From positions 124,001-188,000 of the forward strand of contig NZ_JADG01000004.1 of the NCBI RefSeq assembly GCF_000518265.1: a stretch of DNA of 64,000 nt, written 5' to 3'. Under the pieces are notes generated by a model. It was not told the DNA's origin and did no database searches. It was given only the letters and a program-made list of their open reading frames with translations. Positions 25,739 to 34,741 of the stretch are shown here, one piece after another. The number at the start of each line of letters is the position of its first letter. Position 1 is the stretch's first letter. The stretch comes from Actinomadura oligospora ATCC 43269 (GTDB lineage: Bacteria > Actinomycetota > Actinomycetes > Streptosporangiales > Streptosporangiaceae). The position numbers were made by a program, and so were the translations under genes.

Positions 25739-28700
25739 GTGAGCCGTCAGTTCCGGCCCCTGCCCGCGCAGGTCGATCTTCCCGCCCTGGAGCGGGACAT
25801 GCTGCGCCGCTGGCAGGAGAACAAGATCTTCGAGCGGTCCCTGGAGCGCACCGCCGGCGGCCCCCGCTGGGTGTTCTACGAGGGCCCGCCCACCGCCAAC
25901 GGCATGCCGGGCGTCCACCACGTGGAGGCCCGTGTCTTCAAGGACGTCTTCCCGCGCTTCCGGACGATGAAGGGCTACCACGTCCCGCGCAAGGCCGGCT
26001 GGGACTGCCACGGCCTGCCCGTCGAGGTCGCCGTCGAGAAGGAGCTCGGCCTCACCGGCAAGAAGGACATCGAGGAGTACGGCGTCGCGGCGTTCAACGA
26101 CCGCTGCCGCGAGTCGGTCCTGCGCCACGTGGACGCCTTCGAGGAGATGACCGAGCGGATGGGCTACTGGGTCGACATGTCCCAGGCCTACCGCACGATG
26201 GACCCGTCCTACGTCGAGGCCGTCTGGTGGTCGCTGAAGCAGGTCTTCGACAAGGACCTGCTGTTCCGCGACTTCCGGATCACCCCGTACTGCCCGCGCT
26301 GCGGCACCGGCCTGTCCGACCACGAGCTGGGCCAGCCCGGCGGGTACGAGACGATCTCCAGCCCCTCGGTGTTCGTGCGGATGCCGGTCACCTCCGGCCC
26401 GCTCGCCGAGCTGGACGCCAAGCTCCTCATCTGGACGACCACCCCGTGGACGCTGGTGTCGAACACCGCCGTCGCCGTCCACCCGGACGTCACCTACGTC
26501 GCCGCCCGCCCGGCGGAGTCCGACGAGGTCCTGGTCGTGGCCGAGCCGCTGCTCGCGCAGGTGCTGGGCGAGGGCGCGGAGGTCCTGGCGTCCTTCCAGG
26601 GACGTGAGCTGGAGCGCACCCCGTACAAGCGGCCGTTCGACCTGGTCGAGATCCCGGACGCGCACTACGTGGTGCTCGGCGACTACGTCACCGTCGAGGA
26701 CGGCACCGGACTCGTCCACCAGGCCCCCGCGTTCGGCGCGGACGACATGACCGTCTGCAAGAACTACGGCATGCCGATCGTCAACCCGATCGGCCCGGAC
26801 GGCCGGTTCCTCGCCGACGTCCCCATGGTCGGCGGGACGTTCTTCAAGGACGCCGACGAGCGGCTCACCGAGGACCTGCGGATCCGCGGCCTGCTGTTCA
26901 AGGGCACCCACTTCGACCACAGCTACCCGCACTGCTGGCGCTGCCACACCGCGCTGCTCTACTACGCGCTCCCCGCCTGGTACATCCGCACCACCGCGGT
27001 CAAGGAGCGGCTGCTCGAGGAGAACGCGAAGACCAACTGGTTCCCCGAGAACGTCAAGGAGGGCCGGTACGGCGAGTGGCTGCGCAACAACGTCGACTGG
27101 TCGCTGTCCCGCAGCCGCTACTGGGGCACGCCGCTCCCGCTGTGGGTCTGCGAGGACGACGAGGACCACATCACCTGCGTCGGCTCCCTCAAGGAGCTCG
27201 GTGAGCTGGCCGGACGCGACCTGACCACGCTCGAGCCGCACCGCCCGTACGTGGACGACGTGACGTTCGCCTGCCCGTCCTGCGGCGGCACGGCCAAGCG
27301 CGTCCCGGACGTCATCGACGCCTGGTACGACTCGGGCTCCATGCCGTTCGCGCAGTTCGGCGCCCCGCACAAGAACCAGGACGTGTTCGCGCAGTCCTAC
27401 CCCGCGCAGTTCATCTGCGAGGCGCAGGACCAGACCCGCGGCTGGTTCTACTCGCTGATGGCCGTCGGCACGCTCGTGTTCGACCAGTCGTCCTACGAGA
27501 ACGTCCTGTGCCTCGGCCTGATCCTCGCCGAGGACGGCCGCAAGATGAGCAAGCACCTCGGCAACGTGCTCCAGCCGATCCCGCTGATGGACGACCACGG
27601 CGCGGACGCCCTGCGCTGGTTCATGGCGGCGGGCGGCCTGCCCTGGGCGTCCCGCCGCGTCGGCCACAACGCGCTGGAGGAGATCGTCCGCAAGGTGCTC
27701 CTCACCTACTGGAACACCGCGTCGTTCTTCGTCCTGTACGCCAACGCCGCCGGTGAGGGCGAGGGCAAGCGCGCCTGGACGCCGGACCGCGCCGCCGAGG
27801 CGCCCGCCCCGGCGGACCGTCCGCTGCTGGACCGGTGGGCGCTCGCCGAGCTGCACCGTACGGTCAAGGAGGTGGACGACGCGCTCGAGCAGTTCGACAC
27901 CGCGCGCGCCGGACGCCGCCTCGCCGAGTTCGTCGACGACCTGTCCAACTGGTACGTCCGGCGGTCCCGGCGGCGCTTCTGGGCGGGACCGGAGACGGCC
28001 GAGGGCGCCTCGGCGTTCGCGACCCTCTACGAGTGCCTGGAGACCCTGACCCGCCTCATGGCCCCGCTCACGCCGTTCCTCACCGACCACGTGTGGGACG
28101 TCATCCGGCCCGAGGACGCCCCCGAGTCGGTGCACCTCACCGACTGGCCGACCGTCCGGGAGGACCTGCTCGACCCGGCCCTCACCGGGCACATGGCGCT
28201 CGTCCGGCGCCTGGTCGAGCTCGGCCGCGCGGCGCGCGTCGCGTCCGGCGTCCGGACCCGGCAGCCGCTCGGCCGCGCCCTCGCCGGGGCGTCCGGCTGG
28301 GCGGGCCTGCCGGACGAGCTGCGCGCGCAGATCGCCGACGAGCTGAACGTCCAGTCCGTCCAGGACCTGGCGTCCATCGGCGGCGACCTGGTCGACTACG
28401 AGGTCAAGCCGAACTTCCGCTCGCTCGGCGGCCGGTTCAAGAAGGACGCGCCGAAGGTCGCCAAGGCCGTCACGTCGGCCGACGCCGCCACGCTGGTCGG
28501 CGCGCTGCGCGGGCCGTCCGGCGCCGCCTCGGTGGACGCCGAGGGCGTCGGGACGGTCGAGCTGACCGCGGACGACGTCATCGTCACCGAGCGGCCGAAG
28601 TCCGGCTGGGCGGTCGAGTCCGGACAGGGCGAGACCGTCGCGCTCGACCTGACGATCACGCCGGAGCTGCGCCGCGCCGGGCTCGTCCGCGAGGTCGTCC

Positions 28701-28927
28701 GGCTCGTCCAGGACACCCGCAAGGCCATCGGCCTGGACGTCACCGACCGCATCGCCCTGTGGTGGGACGCCCCCGGCGGCGACATCGCCGAGGCGCTGCG
28801 CGAGCACACCGGCGTCCTGGCGGGCGAGGTGCTCGCGACCACGGTGACCGAGGGACGGCCCGACGAGGACCTCCCGGCGTTCAACGACGCCGAGCTCGGC
28901 CTCACCTACCGCCTGCGCCGCGCCTGA
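25739..28927 (+). CDS. ileS: Isoleucyl-tRNA synthetase
   Basis: This 1062-residue class I synthetase charges tRNA-Ile. The HIGH-like motif is GMPGVHH (residues 55-61) and the KMSKS motif is KMSKH (602-606). Editing-domain segments (LLIWTTTPWTL) and a C-terminal tRNA-binding region are present. Length and motif style fit the eukaryote-like type 2 IleRS. The GTG at 25739-25741 lies ten bases after GGAGG, the site that the T-box leader can hide. The enzyme is a single cistron followed by two strong hairpins. Confidence 0.96.
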   Translation: MSRQFRPLPAQVDLPALERDMLRRWQENKIFERSLERTAGGPRWVFYEGPPTANGMPGVHHVEARVFKDVFPRFRTMKGYHVPRKAGWDCHGLPVEVAVEKELGLTGKKDIEEYGVAAFNDRCRESVLRHVDAFEEMTERMGYWVDMSQAYRTMDPSYVEAVWWSLKQVFDKDLLFRDFRITPYCPRCGTGLSDHELGQPGGYETISSPSVFVRMPVTSGPLAELDAKLLIWTTTPWTLVSNTAVAVHPDVTYVAARPAESDEVLVVAEPLLAQVLGEGAEVLASFQGRELERTPYKRPFDLVEIPDAHYVVLGDYVTVEDGTGLVHQAPAFGADDMTVCKNYGMPIVNPIGPDGRFLADVPMVGGTFFKDADERLTEDLRIRGLLFKGTHFDHSYPHCWRCHTALLYYALPAWYIRTTAVKERLLEENAKTNWFPENVKEGRYGEWLRNNVDWSLSRSRYWGTPLPLWVCEDDEDHITCVGSLKELGELAGRDLTTLEPHRPYVDDVTFACPSCGGTAKRVPDVIDAWYDSGSMPFAQFGAPHKNQDVFAQSYPAQFICEAQDQTRGWFYSLMAVGTLVFDQSSYENVLCLGLILAEDGRKMSKHLGNVLQPIPLMDDHGADALRWFMAAGGLPWASRRVGHNALEEIVRKVLLTYWNTASFFVLYANAAGEGEGKRAWTPDRAAEAPAPADRPLLDRWALAELHRTVKEVDDALEQFDTARAGRRLAEFVDDLSNWYVRRSRRRFWAGPETAEGASAFATLYECLETLTRLMAPLTPFLTDHVWDVIRPEDAPESVHLTDWPTVREDLLDPALTGHMALVRRLVELGRAARVASGVRTRQPLGRALAGASGWAGLPDELRAQIADELNVQSVQDLASIGGDLVDYEVKPNFRSLGGRFKKDAPKVAKAVTSADAATLVGALRGPSGAASVDAEGVGTVELTADDVIVTERPKSGWAVESGQGETVALDLTITPELRRAGLVREVVRLVQDTRKAIGLDVTDRIALWWDAPGGDIAEALREHTGVLAGEVLATTVTEGRPDEDLPAFNDAELGLTYRLRRA

Positions 28928-28934
28928 CCGCCCC

Positions 28935-28968
28935 GACGTGGCGGTGCGGCCTCCCGCGCCGCCACGTC
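28935..28968 (+). terminator. First hairpin after ileS
   Basis: A 10-bp stem (28935-28944 with 28959-28968) starts eight bases after the ileS stop. Confidence 0.6.
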
Positions 28969-28980
28969 ACCGCCGACGCC

Positions 28981-29020
28981 CCGATGCCGGGCGTCCCGCT
29001 CCCGGGACGCCCGGCATCGG
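28981..29020 (+). terminator. Second, stronger hairpin after ileS
   Basis: A perfect 18-bp stem (28981-28998 with 29003-29020) with a CTCC loop; the tandem arrangement with the preceding hairpin should end ileS transcription and insulate the next gene. Confidence 0.8.
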
Positions 29021-29047
29021 CGTTACCGGACGGTTGCCGGGATGGGC

Positions 29048-29077
29048 TTAGACACGACGTATCGCGTTTGCCATGAT
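29048..29077 (+). promoter_or_regulatory. Promoter of the DUF1707 gene
   Basis: TTAGAC (29048-29053), 18 bases, then CATGAT (29072-29077) predict a start of transcription at the GTG of the gene, that is, a leaderless message. Confidence 0.45.
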
Positions 29078-29083
29078 GGCGGG

Positions 29084-29980
29084 GTGAACCATCCCGACTC
29101 CCCACCTCCCGCCGAGCCGGAGCGGACCCCGGACGCGGCGGAGAAGGCCCCGGACCGGGATCCCGCCGGGGATCCCGCCCCGCGCCCGGCCCCGGACGTC
29201 CAGCCAGGTCCGGGCGGCATGCGCGCCTCGGACGCCGACCGCGACAAGGTCGCCGACCGGCTCCGCGAGGCGCTCGCCGACGGCCGGATCACCGCGGAGG
29301 AGCACGCCGAGCGGATCGACGTCGTCTACAAGGCCAAGACCTACGCCGACCTCGAACCGGTGCTCGCCGACCTGCCCGGCGGAACCGGCGCGTCCGCCAC
29401 GTCCGCCGCGTCCCCGGTCGGCGCGTCCGCGCAGCCCCCGGCCGCGCCGCCGCGCACCGAGCCCGGCACCGCCGTCGCGATCCTCTCCGAGGTCAAGCGC
29501 GGCGGACGCTGGCTGGTCGAGGCCGAGACCAACGCCAACGTCGTGCTCGGCAAGATCACGCTGGACCTGCGCCAGGCCGTCCTGTCCCAGCGCGAGGTGA
29601 CGATCAACTGCGCCTGCGTCCTCGGCGAGGTCGAGATCATCGTCCCGCCCGGGGTGCGCGTCGCCAACTCCGCCTCCGCCGTCCTCGGCCAGACCGAGGT
29701 CCCCTTCGACGACCCCGAGGCCCCGGACGCGCCGACCGTGCGCATCACCGGCTTCGCCCTGCTCGGCCAGATCGAGGTGCGCCGCCGCGCCGTCGGCGAG
29801 GCCACCCTCTCCGAGCGCATCAAGCAGATCACCGAGGACCACGTGCACTCCCGCGTCCTCGGCCGCGAGGAGCGGCGCCACGCCGTCCGTGAGGCCCACG
29901 AGGAGCACCGCCGCCTCCGCGACGAACGCCGCGACCACCTCCGCGCCCTCCGCGACGAACGCCGTCACGGCCGCCACTGA
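29084..29980 (+). CDS. DUF1707 and LiaF-like domain protein
   Basis: This is a 298-residue soluble protein. After a Pro-rich N-tail comes the DUF1707 domain (MRASDADRDKVADRLREAL...EEHAERI...YADLEPVLADLP), then a beta-rich region (TINCACVLGEVEIIVPPGVRV) like the C-terminal part of LiaF-type cell-wall stress proteins, then a basic coiled tail of Arg/His/Glu repeats. No membrane segment is seen. DUF1707 proteins are common and multi-copy in actinobacteria; function is unknown. GTG 29084 is chosen as the homologous start. Confidence 0.85.
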   Translation: MNHPDSPPPAEPERTPDAAEKAPDRDPAGDPAPRPAPDVQPGPGGMRASDADRDKVADRLREALADGRITAEEHAERIDVVYKAKTYADLEPVLADLPGGTGASATSAASPVGASAQPPAAPPRTEPGTAVAILSEVKRGGRWLVEAETNANVVLGKITLDLRQAVLSQREVTINCACVLGEVEIIVPPGVRVANSASAVLGQTEVPFDDPEAPDAPTVRITGFALLGQIEVRRRAVGEATLSERIKQITEDHVHSRVLGREERRHAVREAHEEHRRLRDERRDHLRALRDERRHGRH

Positions 29981-29991
29981 CCCGAGGCGGG

Positions 29992-30019
29992 ACGGCCGCC
30001 CTCATCGGGGGGCGGCCGT
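29992..30019. terminator. Hairpin between convergent genes
   Basis: A 10-bp stem (29992-30001 with 30010-30019) lies 11 bases past the DUF1707 stop and may serve both the rightward gene and the leftward fusion gene. Confidence 0.6.
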
Positions 30020-30108
30020 TCCGCGCCACCACACGCCAGGACGGCCGCCGGCGAGGCACCAGGCTCGTGCAGGCCTCGGAAGTTGGGGGCGTATGACCAG
30101 GGGCGCTG

Positions 30109-31653
30109 TCAGGTTCCGGAGTCGACCACACGAGGTACCGAGGTCGCCTGCACCTCGGCGTAGGAGGGGGCGCTGAGGTCCGTCCGCCTGCCGTCGCGGA
30201 TGTCGGTCGCCGCGGTGACGGCCGCCGCCAGGGCCCTGCGGTAGAGCAGCGAGCCGAGGCTGATCCTGCGCACGCCCAACGCGGCCAGCTCGGTGAGGCT
30301 CGGGCCCTCCTGCTTGAACAGGATGTTCAGCGGCACGACCAGGGTCGCCGTCAGCGCGGCGATCGCGTCCGGATCCGACAGTCCCGGCACGAACACCCCG
30401 TCCGCTCCGGCCTGTTCGTAGACGGCGAGGCGCGCCGCGGTCTCGTCCTGCTGACGAGCGAGCCAGTGGGTGTCGGTGCGGGCGTTCACGAACAATGAGG
30501 GCACGGCGGCCTTAATGGCGGCGATCTTCGCGGCGTGCAGCTCGGCGGAGTGGAGGGCGCCGTCCGGGCGTCCGTCCTCGAGGTTGATCCCGGCGGCCCC
30601 CGCATCGTGCAGCCTTCGGGCCAGCTCGGCCACCTCCTCGGGATCGTCGCTGAAGCCGCCTTCGGCGTCGACGGTGAACAGGAAGGCGCCCTGCCCGAGT
30701 CGGCGGGCCAGCGCCACGGTCGCCTCCGCGGTGGCGGCCGCCCCGTCCGGCAGGCCGAGGGCCGCGGCCACGCCCAGGCTGGTGGTGCCGATCGCGCTGA
30801 AGCCCTCTGCCGCCAGCGCCGCCGCTGAGGCGTGGTCCCAGGCGTTGGGAAGCAGCAGCGGGACGGCCTGGTGGTGCAGGTCGGCGAACGCGGTCGGCGT
30901 GCGCTGGAGAAGGCCCTCGGCCAGCGCGAGAGCGTGCGCCTTGCCGGGGCAGACCCGGGGCGGTGCACCGAAGGTGAGCGGCACGGGAGACGTGCTTTGT
31001 GCAGCCGCCAGGTCCATGACCACCACATCGCCCTCGGCGACGTCCCGTCCGGCGACGCGGGTGGCGCGGGCGGCGACGCGGCGCATGCTCCGCACCGGTG
31101 AAGTCTCCGCGAGCACGCGCGCCAGCGGCGCGTCGCCACCGGCCGCTGCCTCGACCAGCGCGGCGGTCGCCTCGCACGCCTGCACCAGCAGCCCGATGCG
31201 GTTGGCGGCGTCCTCCAGGGCGGCCTGGTCCGCGTTCTCCGGCGCCAGCAGCGCCACCAACTGCGCCACGGCCTCATCCGCCGCCGGATCCGCGCCCCCG
31301 AAGTAGACCCCGGCCACAAGGGTCACCGCCTCCGCGACCGCTTCGGGCTCCGGCATCCCCAGAGCCTCGGCGAGGGCGCGCACCACCCGTACCCGGGCCT
31401 CCCCCTCAGCACCGACCGTCACCGCCCGCCGCAGCGCGGACGGCTCCAGGCGGGTGAGTTCGGCCTCCACGAACGCCCTGCGGCGGCGATGCGCCTCACC
31501 GGAACTGAACCGGGCCACGGTGTCCCGCAGCCAGGCGACACTCGCCCCACTGGGACCCTCATCCGCCGCTGGCAGCTCCGGGACCAGCGCCGGGTCCGCA
31601 AGCGCCGCCCGCACGTCCGCATAACGCTCGAATTCGTGCACCGTGTGCGTCAT
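30109..31653 (-). CDS. Fusion of a truncated P450-like domain with an isocitrate lyase/PEP mutase family domain
   Basis: This is a 514-residue protein of two parts. Residues 1-250 look like a shortened cytochrome P450: FERYADVRAALADP, a FSSGEAHRRRR helix-C motif, and FGAPPRVCPG with Cys235 where the haem ligand should be. The I-helix acid-Thr pair and the ExxR motif are not recognisable, and about 150 residues are missing. Residues 255-505 are a complete ICL/PEPM barrel: LLLPNAWDHASA, FTVDAEGGFSDDP, GINLEDGRPDG and NARTDTHWL, with metal-binding acids kept. Start ATG 31651-31653. The barrel probably cleaves or makes a C-C or C-P bond; the N-domain may no longer bind haem. Confidence 0.8.
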   Translation of the reverse strand: MTHTVHEFERYADVRAALADPALVPELPAADEGPSGASVAWLRDTVARFSSGEAHRRRRAFVEAELTRLEPSALRRAVTVGAEGEARVRVVRALAEALGMPEPEAVAEAVTLVAGVYFGGADPAADEAVAQLVALLAPENADQAALEDAANRIGLLVQACEATAALVEAAAGGDAPLARVLAETSPVRSMRRVAARATRVAGRDVAEGDVVVMDLAAAQSTSPVPLTFGAPPRVCPGKAHALALAEGLLQRTPTAFADLHHQAVPLLLPNAWDHASAAALAAEGFSAIGTTSLGVAAALGLPDGAAATAEATVALARRLGQGAFLFTVDAEGGFSDDPEEVAELARRLHDAGAAGINLEDGRPDGALHSAELHAAKIAAIKAAVPSLFVNARTDTHWLARQQDETAARLAVYEQAGADGVFVPGLSDPDAIAALTATLVVPLNILFKQEGPSLTELAALGVRRISLGSLLYRRALAAAVTAATDIRDGRRTDLSAPSYAEVQATSVPRVVDSGT

Positions 31654-31776
31654 GGACCAGACGCTAGGCGCGGAACGATTCGACACCGATCGAACCATCC
31701 CTGCAGCGCCATGACGGCGCAGACCGCCGCCCTGCGTGACGGACGCGCCCGCACGGCGACACGGCCCCGAACATCA

Positions 31777-31806
31777 GAACGGCCGCCCGTACGCGGGCGG
31801 CCGTTC
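31777..31806 (-). terminator. Hairpin terminator before the double-zinc-motif gene's end
   Basis: A perfect 13-bp stem (31777-31789 with 31794-31806) with a TACG loop lies 30 bases past the stop of the leftward gene at 31836. Confidence 0.8.
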
Positions 31807-31835
31807 CGGTCGTCTCGGGTTGAAAGGGATGCGGG

Positions 31836-33284
31836 TCAGTCGCGGGCGTGCTCGCGGTCGGGCTGGCACACCAGGCACGGCGTGCAGCCGCGCTCCTTGG
31901 CCTCGCTGCGCGGCAGGGACTCCAGGTCCTCGGCGTCGTCGCCGATGTCCTCGATCAGCGCGCAGTCGGGACGGTGGTACCGCTTGGTGCCGCTGAGGAT
32001 GCGCACCTGCGGCTCCTCCTCGGCGGCGGCCTCGTCCTCGGACGACTCGGCGTCCTCGGTCTTGACCTCGGCCTTGTCCGCAGCCTCGTCGGCCTCGGGC
32101 TCCGGCTTCGCGTCCGCCGCGTCAGTCGCGACCTCGTCGGCCTCGTCCTCGGCGACCTCGGCCTTGCCGGACGGCTCGTCCTCGTCGGCGGACTCGCGCG
32201 GACGGGGCGGAGCGGCGGCCACCGCGACGGCCTCCTCCTCCGCCTCCCCGGGCTCGTCCTTCTCGGCCTCGGGCTCCTCGACCGGAGCCGCAGCCGCCTT
32301 CTCGGCGATCGTGGCGACCGGAGCGTCCTTCGCCTCCGGCTCGGACGTCACCTCCGTGCTGGCGGCCTCTGAGGGCTTCTCGGCGACTTCGTCCCGCTTC
32401 GTCTCGGTCTCGGGCTTCGTCGTCGGGAGGGGGATGTCCATCAGCGTGGGCCCGGCCGGCGGAGCCTCGTTCTCGGGCTCGGACGCCGGCTCGGCCACCG
32501 GGATGTCGGGAAGCGTGACATCGCCGCGACCGGACGGGGCGGGCGGGGCGCTCGCGGCCGGAGTCGGCCACGCGGACGGCACCGACGGGGAGTCGGCCAC
32601 GGGAGGCGCGGCGGGCGCGGGCGGAGCGGGCGGCGCGGCAGGGGACGCGGCGGACGCCACGGGACCGCGGGGAGCGGAACCGGACGGCGCGTCACCCTGC
32701 TTGCCACCGGGCGCCCCGGCAGCGGGCCCTCCTGCGGTGGACGGAGCCCCGACGGAGACCGAGGCCCGCGCGGCGAGCGCGGTGTCGGGGAGGCAGGCGG
32801 TGCAGGGGCTGAAGCCCTCTTCGCGGGCCTCCGCGTAGGTCAGCTCCTCGGTGTCACGACCGGCGAGCTGGCGGCAGGTGTCCAGGTGGTAGCGCTTGCG
32901 GCCGCGCACGACGAAGACGATCGCGTCGTCCGGAACGTCCGCGTGCTGCGGCGGGATCGCGACCTCGTCGTCCGGGTCGCCTTCGCCGGCGTGCTGCGCG
33001 GCGCCGTGCGCCGCGGCCTGGCCGGCGGTCTTGCCCTTCTTGGCCTTCTTGCCCTTGCGATCGCGGCGGGGGGAGGCCGCGCCACCCCCGAAGATCTCCT
33101 TGCGGCGCAGGAACACCCCGACGAGCAGGCAGAGCGCCGACACCAGGCTGACCGCGATGGACGTGTAGATCACCGCGATGGCGTCCACTCCGAACACCTG
33201 CGCGCTGTCGCCGTTGCCCGCGACGATTCCCGCCACCAGCAGGGCGATCGCCACCACCACGAGTACGCCACTCAGGATGATCAC
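31836..33284 (-). CDS. Membrane protein with two HxxxC...CxxC modules and a long acidic linker
   Basis: This is a 482-residue protein downstream of divIVA. Two N-terminal membrane helices (residues 3-23 and 37-58) are followed by a basic patch and a module with His133, Cys137, Cys161 and Cys164. A second module at the C-terminus has His437, Cys441, Cys467, Cys470 and Cys473. Both read K-R-Y-H-x3-C...PC-x2-C-x-PD, so they are duplicates and likely bind zinc, in a way reminiscent of Ada-type modules. Between them lies about 265 residues of Pro/Ala- then Glu/Asp-rich disordered chain. I do not recognise the family. Start is GTG 33282-33284. Confidence 0.75.
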   Translation of the reverse strand: MIILSGVLVVVAIALLVAGIVAGNGDSAQVFGVDAIAVIYTSIAVSLVSALCLLVGVFLRRKEIFGGGAASPRRDRKGKKAKKGKTAGQAAAHGAAQHAGEGDPDDEVAIPPQHADVPDDAIVFVVRGRKRYHLDTCRQLAGRDTEELTYAEAREEGFSPCTACLPDTALAARASVSVGAPSTAGGPAAGAPGGKQGDAPSGSAPRGPVASAASPAAPPAPPAPAAPPVADSPSVPSAWPTPAASAPPAPSGRGDVTLPDIPVAEPASEPENEAPPAGPTLMDIPLPTTKPETETKRDEVAEKPSEAASTEVTSEPEAKDAPVATIAEKAAAAPVEEPEAEKDEPGEAEEEAVAVAAAPPRPRESADEDEPSGKAEVAEDEADEVATDAADAKPEPEADEAADKAEVKTEDAESSEDEAAAEEEPQVRILSGTKRYHRPDCALIEDIGDDAEDLESLPRSEAKERGCTPCLVCQPDREHARD

Positions 33285-33437
33285 AGGGTCTCTCTCTTCC
33301 CTACGGGCCGCGCCCCGGACCGCGGTAAGGCCCGGAGGACACCGCCGATGTGCCCGGATACGCCGACGCCGCCGGGATGGCCCACGGCCATCCGCGGCGC
33401 GGCGATCGACAAGACACTATCGCCTGCGGGACAGGCG

Positions 33438-34382
33438 TCAGCGCCTCTCGTGCGGCGGGTTGTCGCCGGTGTGGAAGGCCCCGGTCGCCGAGTGCTGCAC
33501 CTGCTGGGTGTGCTGGGGGGCGTCGGGGGTGCCGAAGGGGGAGGTCCCGGTCGGGGAGGGGGCGCCGGAGGGCGCGCCGTTGCGCTGGTCGGAGGCGGGG
33601 GCGGCGATGGGCTGCGGACCGGTCTGCGCGGGGCCGACCGCGGGGTTCGGGAAGGCGCCCGCCTCGGCGGACCCGGCCTCCAGGTCGCGCAGCTGGCCCT
33701 CCAGGTACACCTTCAGGCGGCTGCGGTACTCGCGCTCGAACGCCCGCAGGTTGTCGACCTCGCGCTCGAGCTCCTCGCGCTGCTGCACGAGGGAGCCCAT
33801 GACCTGGCGGTGCCGCTCCTGGGCGTCCCGGTCCAGGGCCTCGGCGCGGGAGCGGGCCTCGGAGACGATCTGGTCGGCCTGGCGGCGCGCCTTGCCGAGG
33901 ATCTCCTCGGCCTCGCGGCGGGCGCGGCCGAGCGTCTCGTCGGCCTCCCGGCGAGCGTCGGCGATGGCCTGGTCCGCGGTCTGCTGCGCGAGCGCCAGCA
34001 CGCGGGCCGCGGTGTCCATGTTGTCCTCGCCGGACGGCTGGCCCATGCCGAGGCCGCCGCCGAGCTGGCCGCCCAGCTGCTGGCCCATGCCGAGCTGCGC
34101 CGGCTCCGGCTCGGGCTGCTGCTGGATCGGCTCCGGCCGCGGCGGCTCGGGGATCTTGGTGACGTCCGGCTTGGGTTCGACGATGGGCGCGGCCATGGCG
34201 GGAACCTTGCCGCGCAGGCACTCGGCCAGCTTCGCGCGGAGCTCCTCGTTCTCCTGGATGAGGCGGTCGAGTTCCGCCTCGACCTCGTCGAGGAACGCGT
34301 CCACCTCCTCCTCGTCGTAACCCGGCCTGAGCCTGGTGGTACTGAACTGCTTGTTCCGCACGTCGGCGGGTGTCAGCGGCAT
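33438..34382 (-). CDS. divIVA: DivIVA/Wag31 polar growth and division protein
   Basis: This 314-residue coiled-coil protein marks curved membrane and cell poles and recruits the wall-growth machinery in actinobacteria. The N-terminal lipid-binding domain is intact: MPLTPADVRNKQFSTTRLRPGYDEEEVDAFLDEVE. A Pro/Gln-rich linker (about residues 62-115) separates it from a long coiled coil (about 120-225) of Ala/Arg/Glu heptads, and the tail is Pro/Gly/Thr-rich. It is the last conserved gene of the dcw cluster. The 137-base gap to the next gene and its own position suggest a separate downstream unit. Confidence 0.96.
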   Translation of the reverse strand: MPLTPADVRNKQFSTTRLRPGYDEEEVDAFLDEVEAELDRLIQENEELRAKLAECLRGKVPAMAAPIVEPKPDVTKIPEPPRPEPIQQQPEPEPAQLGMGQQLGGQLGGGLGMGQPSGEDNMDTAARVLALAQQTADQAIADARREADETLGRARREAEEILGKARRQADQIVSEARSRAEALDRDAQERHRQVMGSLVQQREELEREVDNLRAFEREYRSRLKVYLEGQLRDLEAGSAEAGAFPNPAVGPAQTGPQPIAAPASDQRNGAPSGAPSPTGTSPFGTPDAPQHTQQVQHSATGAFHTGDNPPHERR

Positions 34383-34432
34383 GTTCGTCTCCTTGGCGCG
34401 CTTGGAGTCTGTCCGGTAAGGACGGTATCTGA

Positions 34433-34717
34433 TCAGAGCATCTGCACGAAGATGATCAAGACCCAGACCACAAGGAAGAGGAATGTGAAGCTGAGGTCCA
34501 GTGCCACGTTACCCAGCCGTACGGGTGGGATGAAACGCCGGAGGAATTTCAGTGGCGGGTCGGTGACGGTGTAGACGGTCTCGGCTATGACCAGGACCAC
34601 CCCCGTCGGCCGCCACTCCCGGGCGAACGACCGCAGGACTTCGAGGACCAACCTCCCTATGAGGAACAGGAGGAACAGGTACAGGACGTATTGCAGGATC
34701 AGTCCAACGATATGCAC
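34433..34717 (-). CDS. YggT family membrane protein
   Basis: This is a 94-residue protein with two membrane segments (residues about 3-25 and 70-92) flanking DPPLKFLRRFIPPVRLGNVALDLS, the YggT signature. Its position between sepF and divIVA is conserved across Gram-positive bacteria. It probably helps place division or envelope proteins, but its mechanism is unknown. Confidence 0.93.
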   Translation of the reverse strand: MHIVGLILQYVLYLFLLFLIGRLVLEVLRSFAREWRPTGVVLVIAETVYTVTDPPLKFLRRFIPPVRLGNVALDLSFTFLFLVVWVLIIFVQML

Positions 34718-34741
34718 GGACGCTCTCTCGGTCTCGGCTGC

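Noticed and set aside
25625..28807. 1060-codon minus-strand open frame opposite ileS
   Set aside because: Shadow of ileS, which has full synthetase motifs and a T-box on the other strand.
28935..29020. Possible miniature inverted-repeat element after ileS
   Set aside because: The two hairpins are adjacent terminator-like stems without target duplication or terminal repeats.
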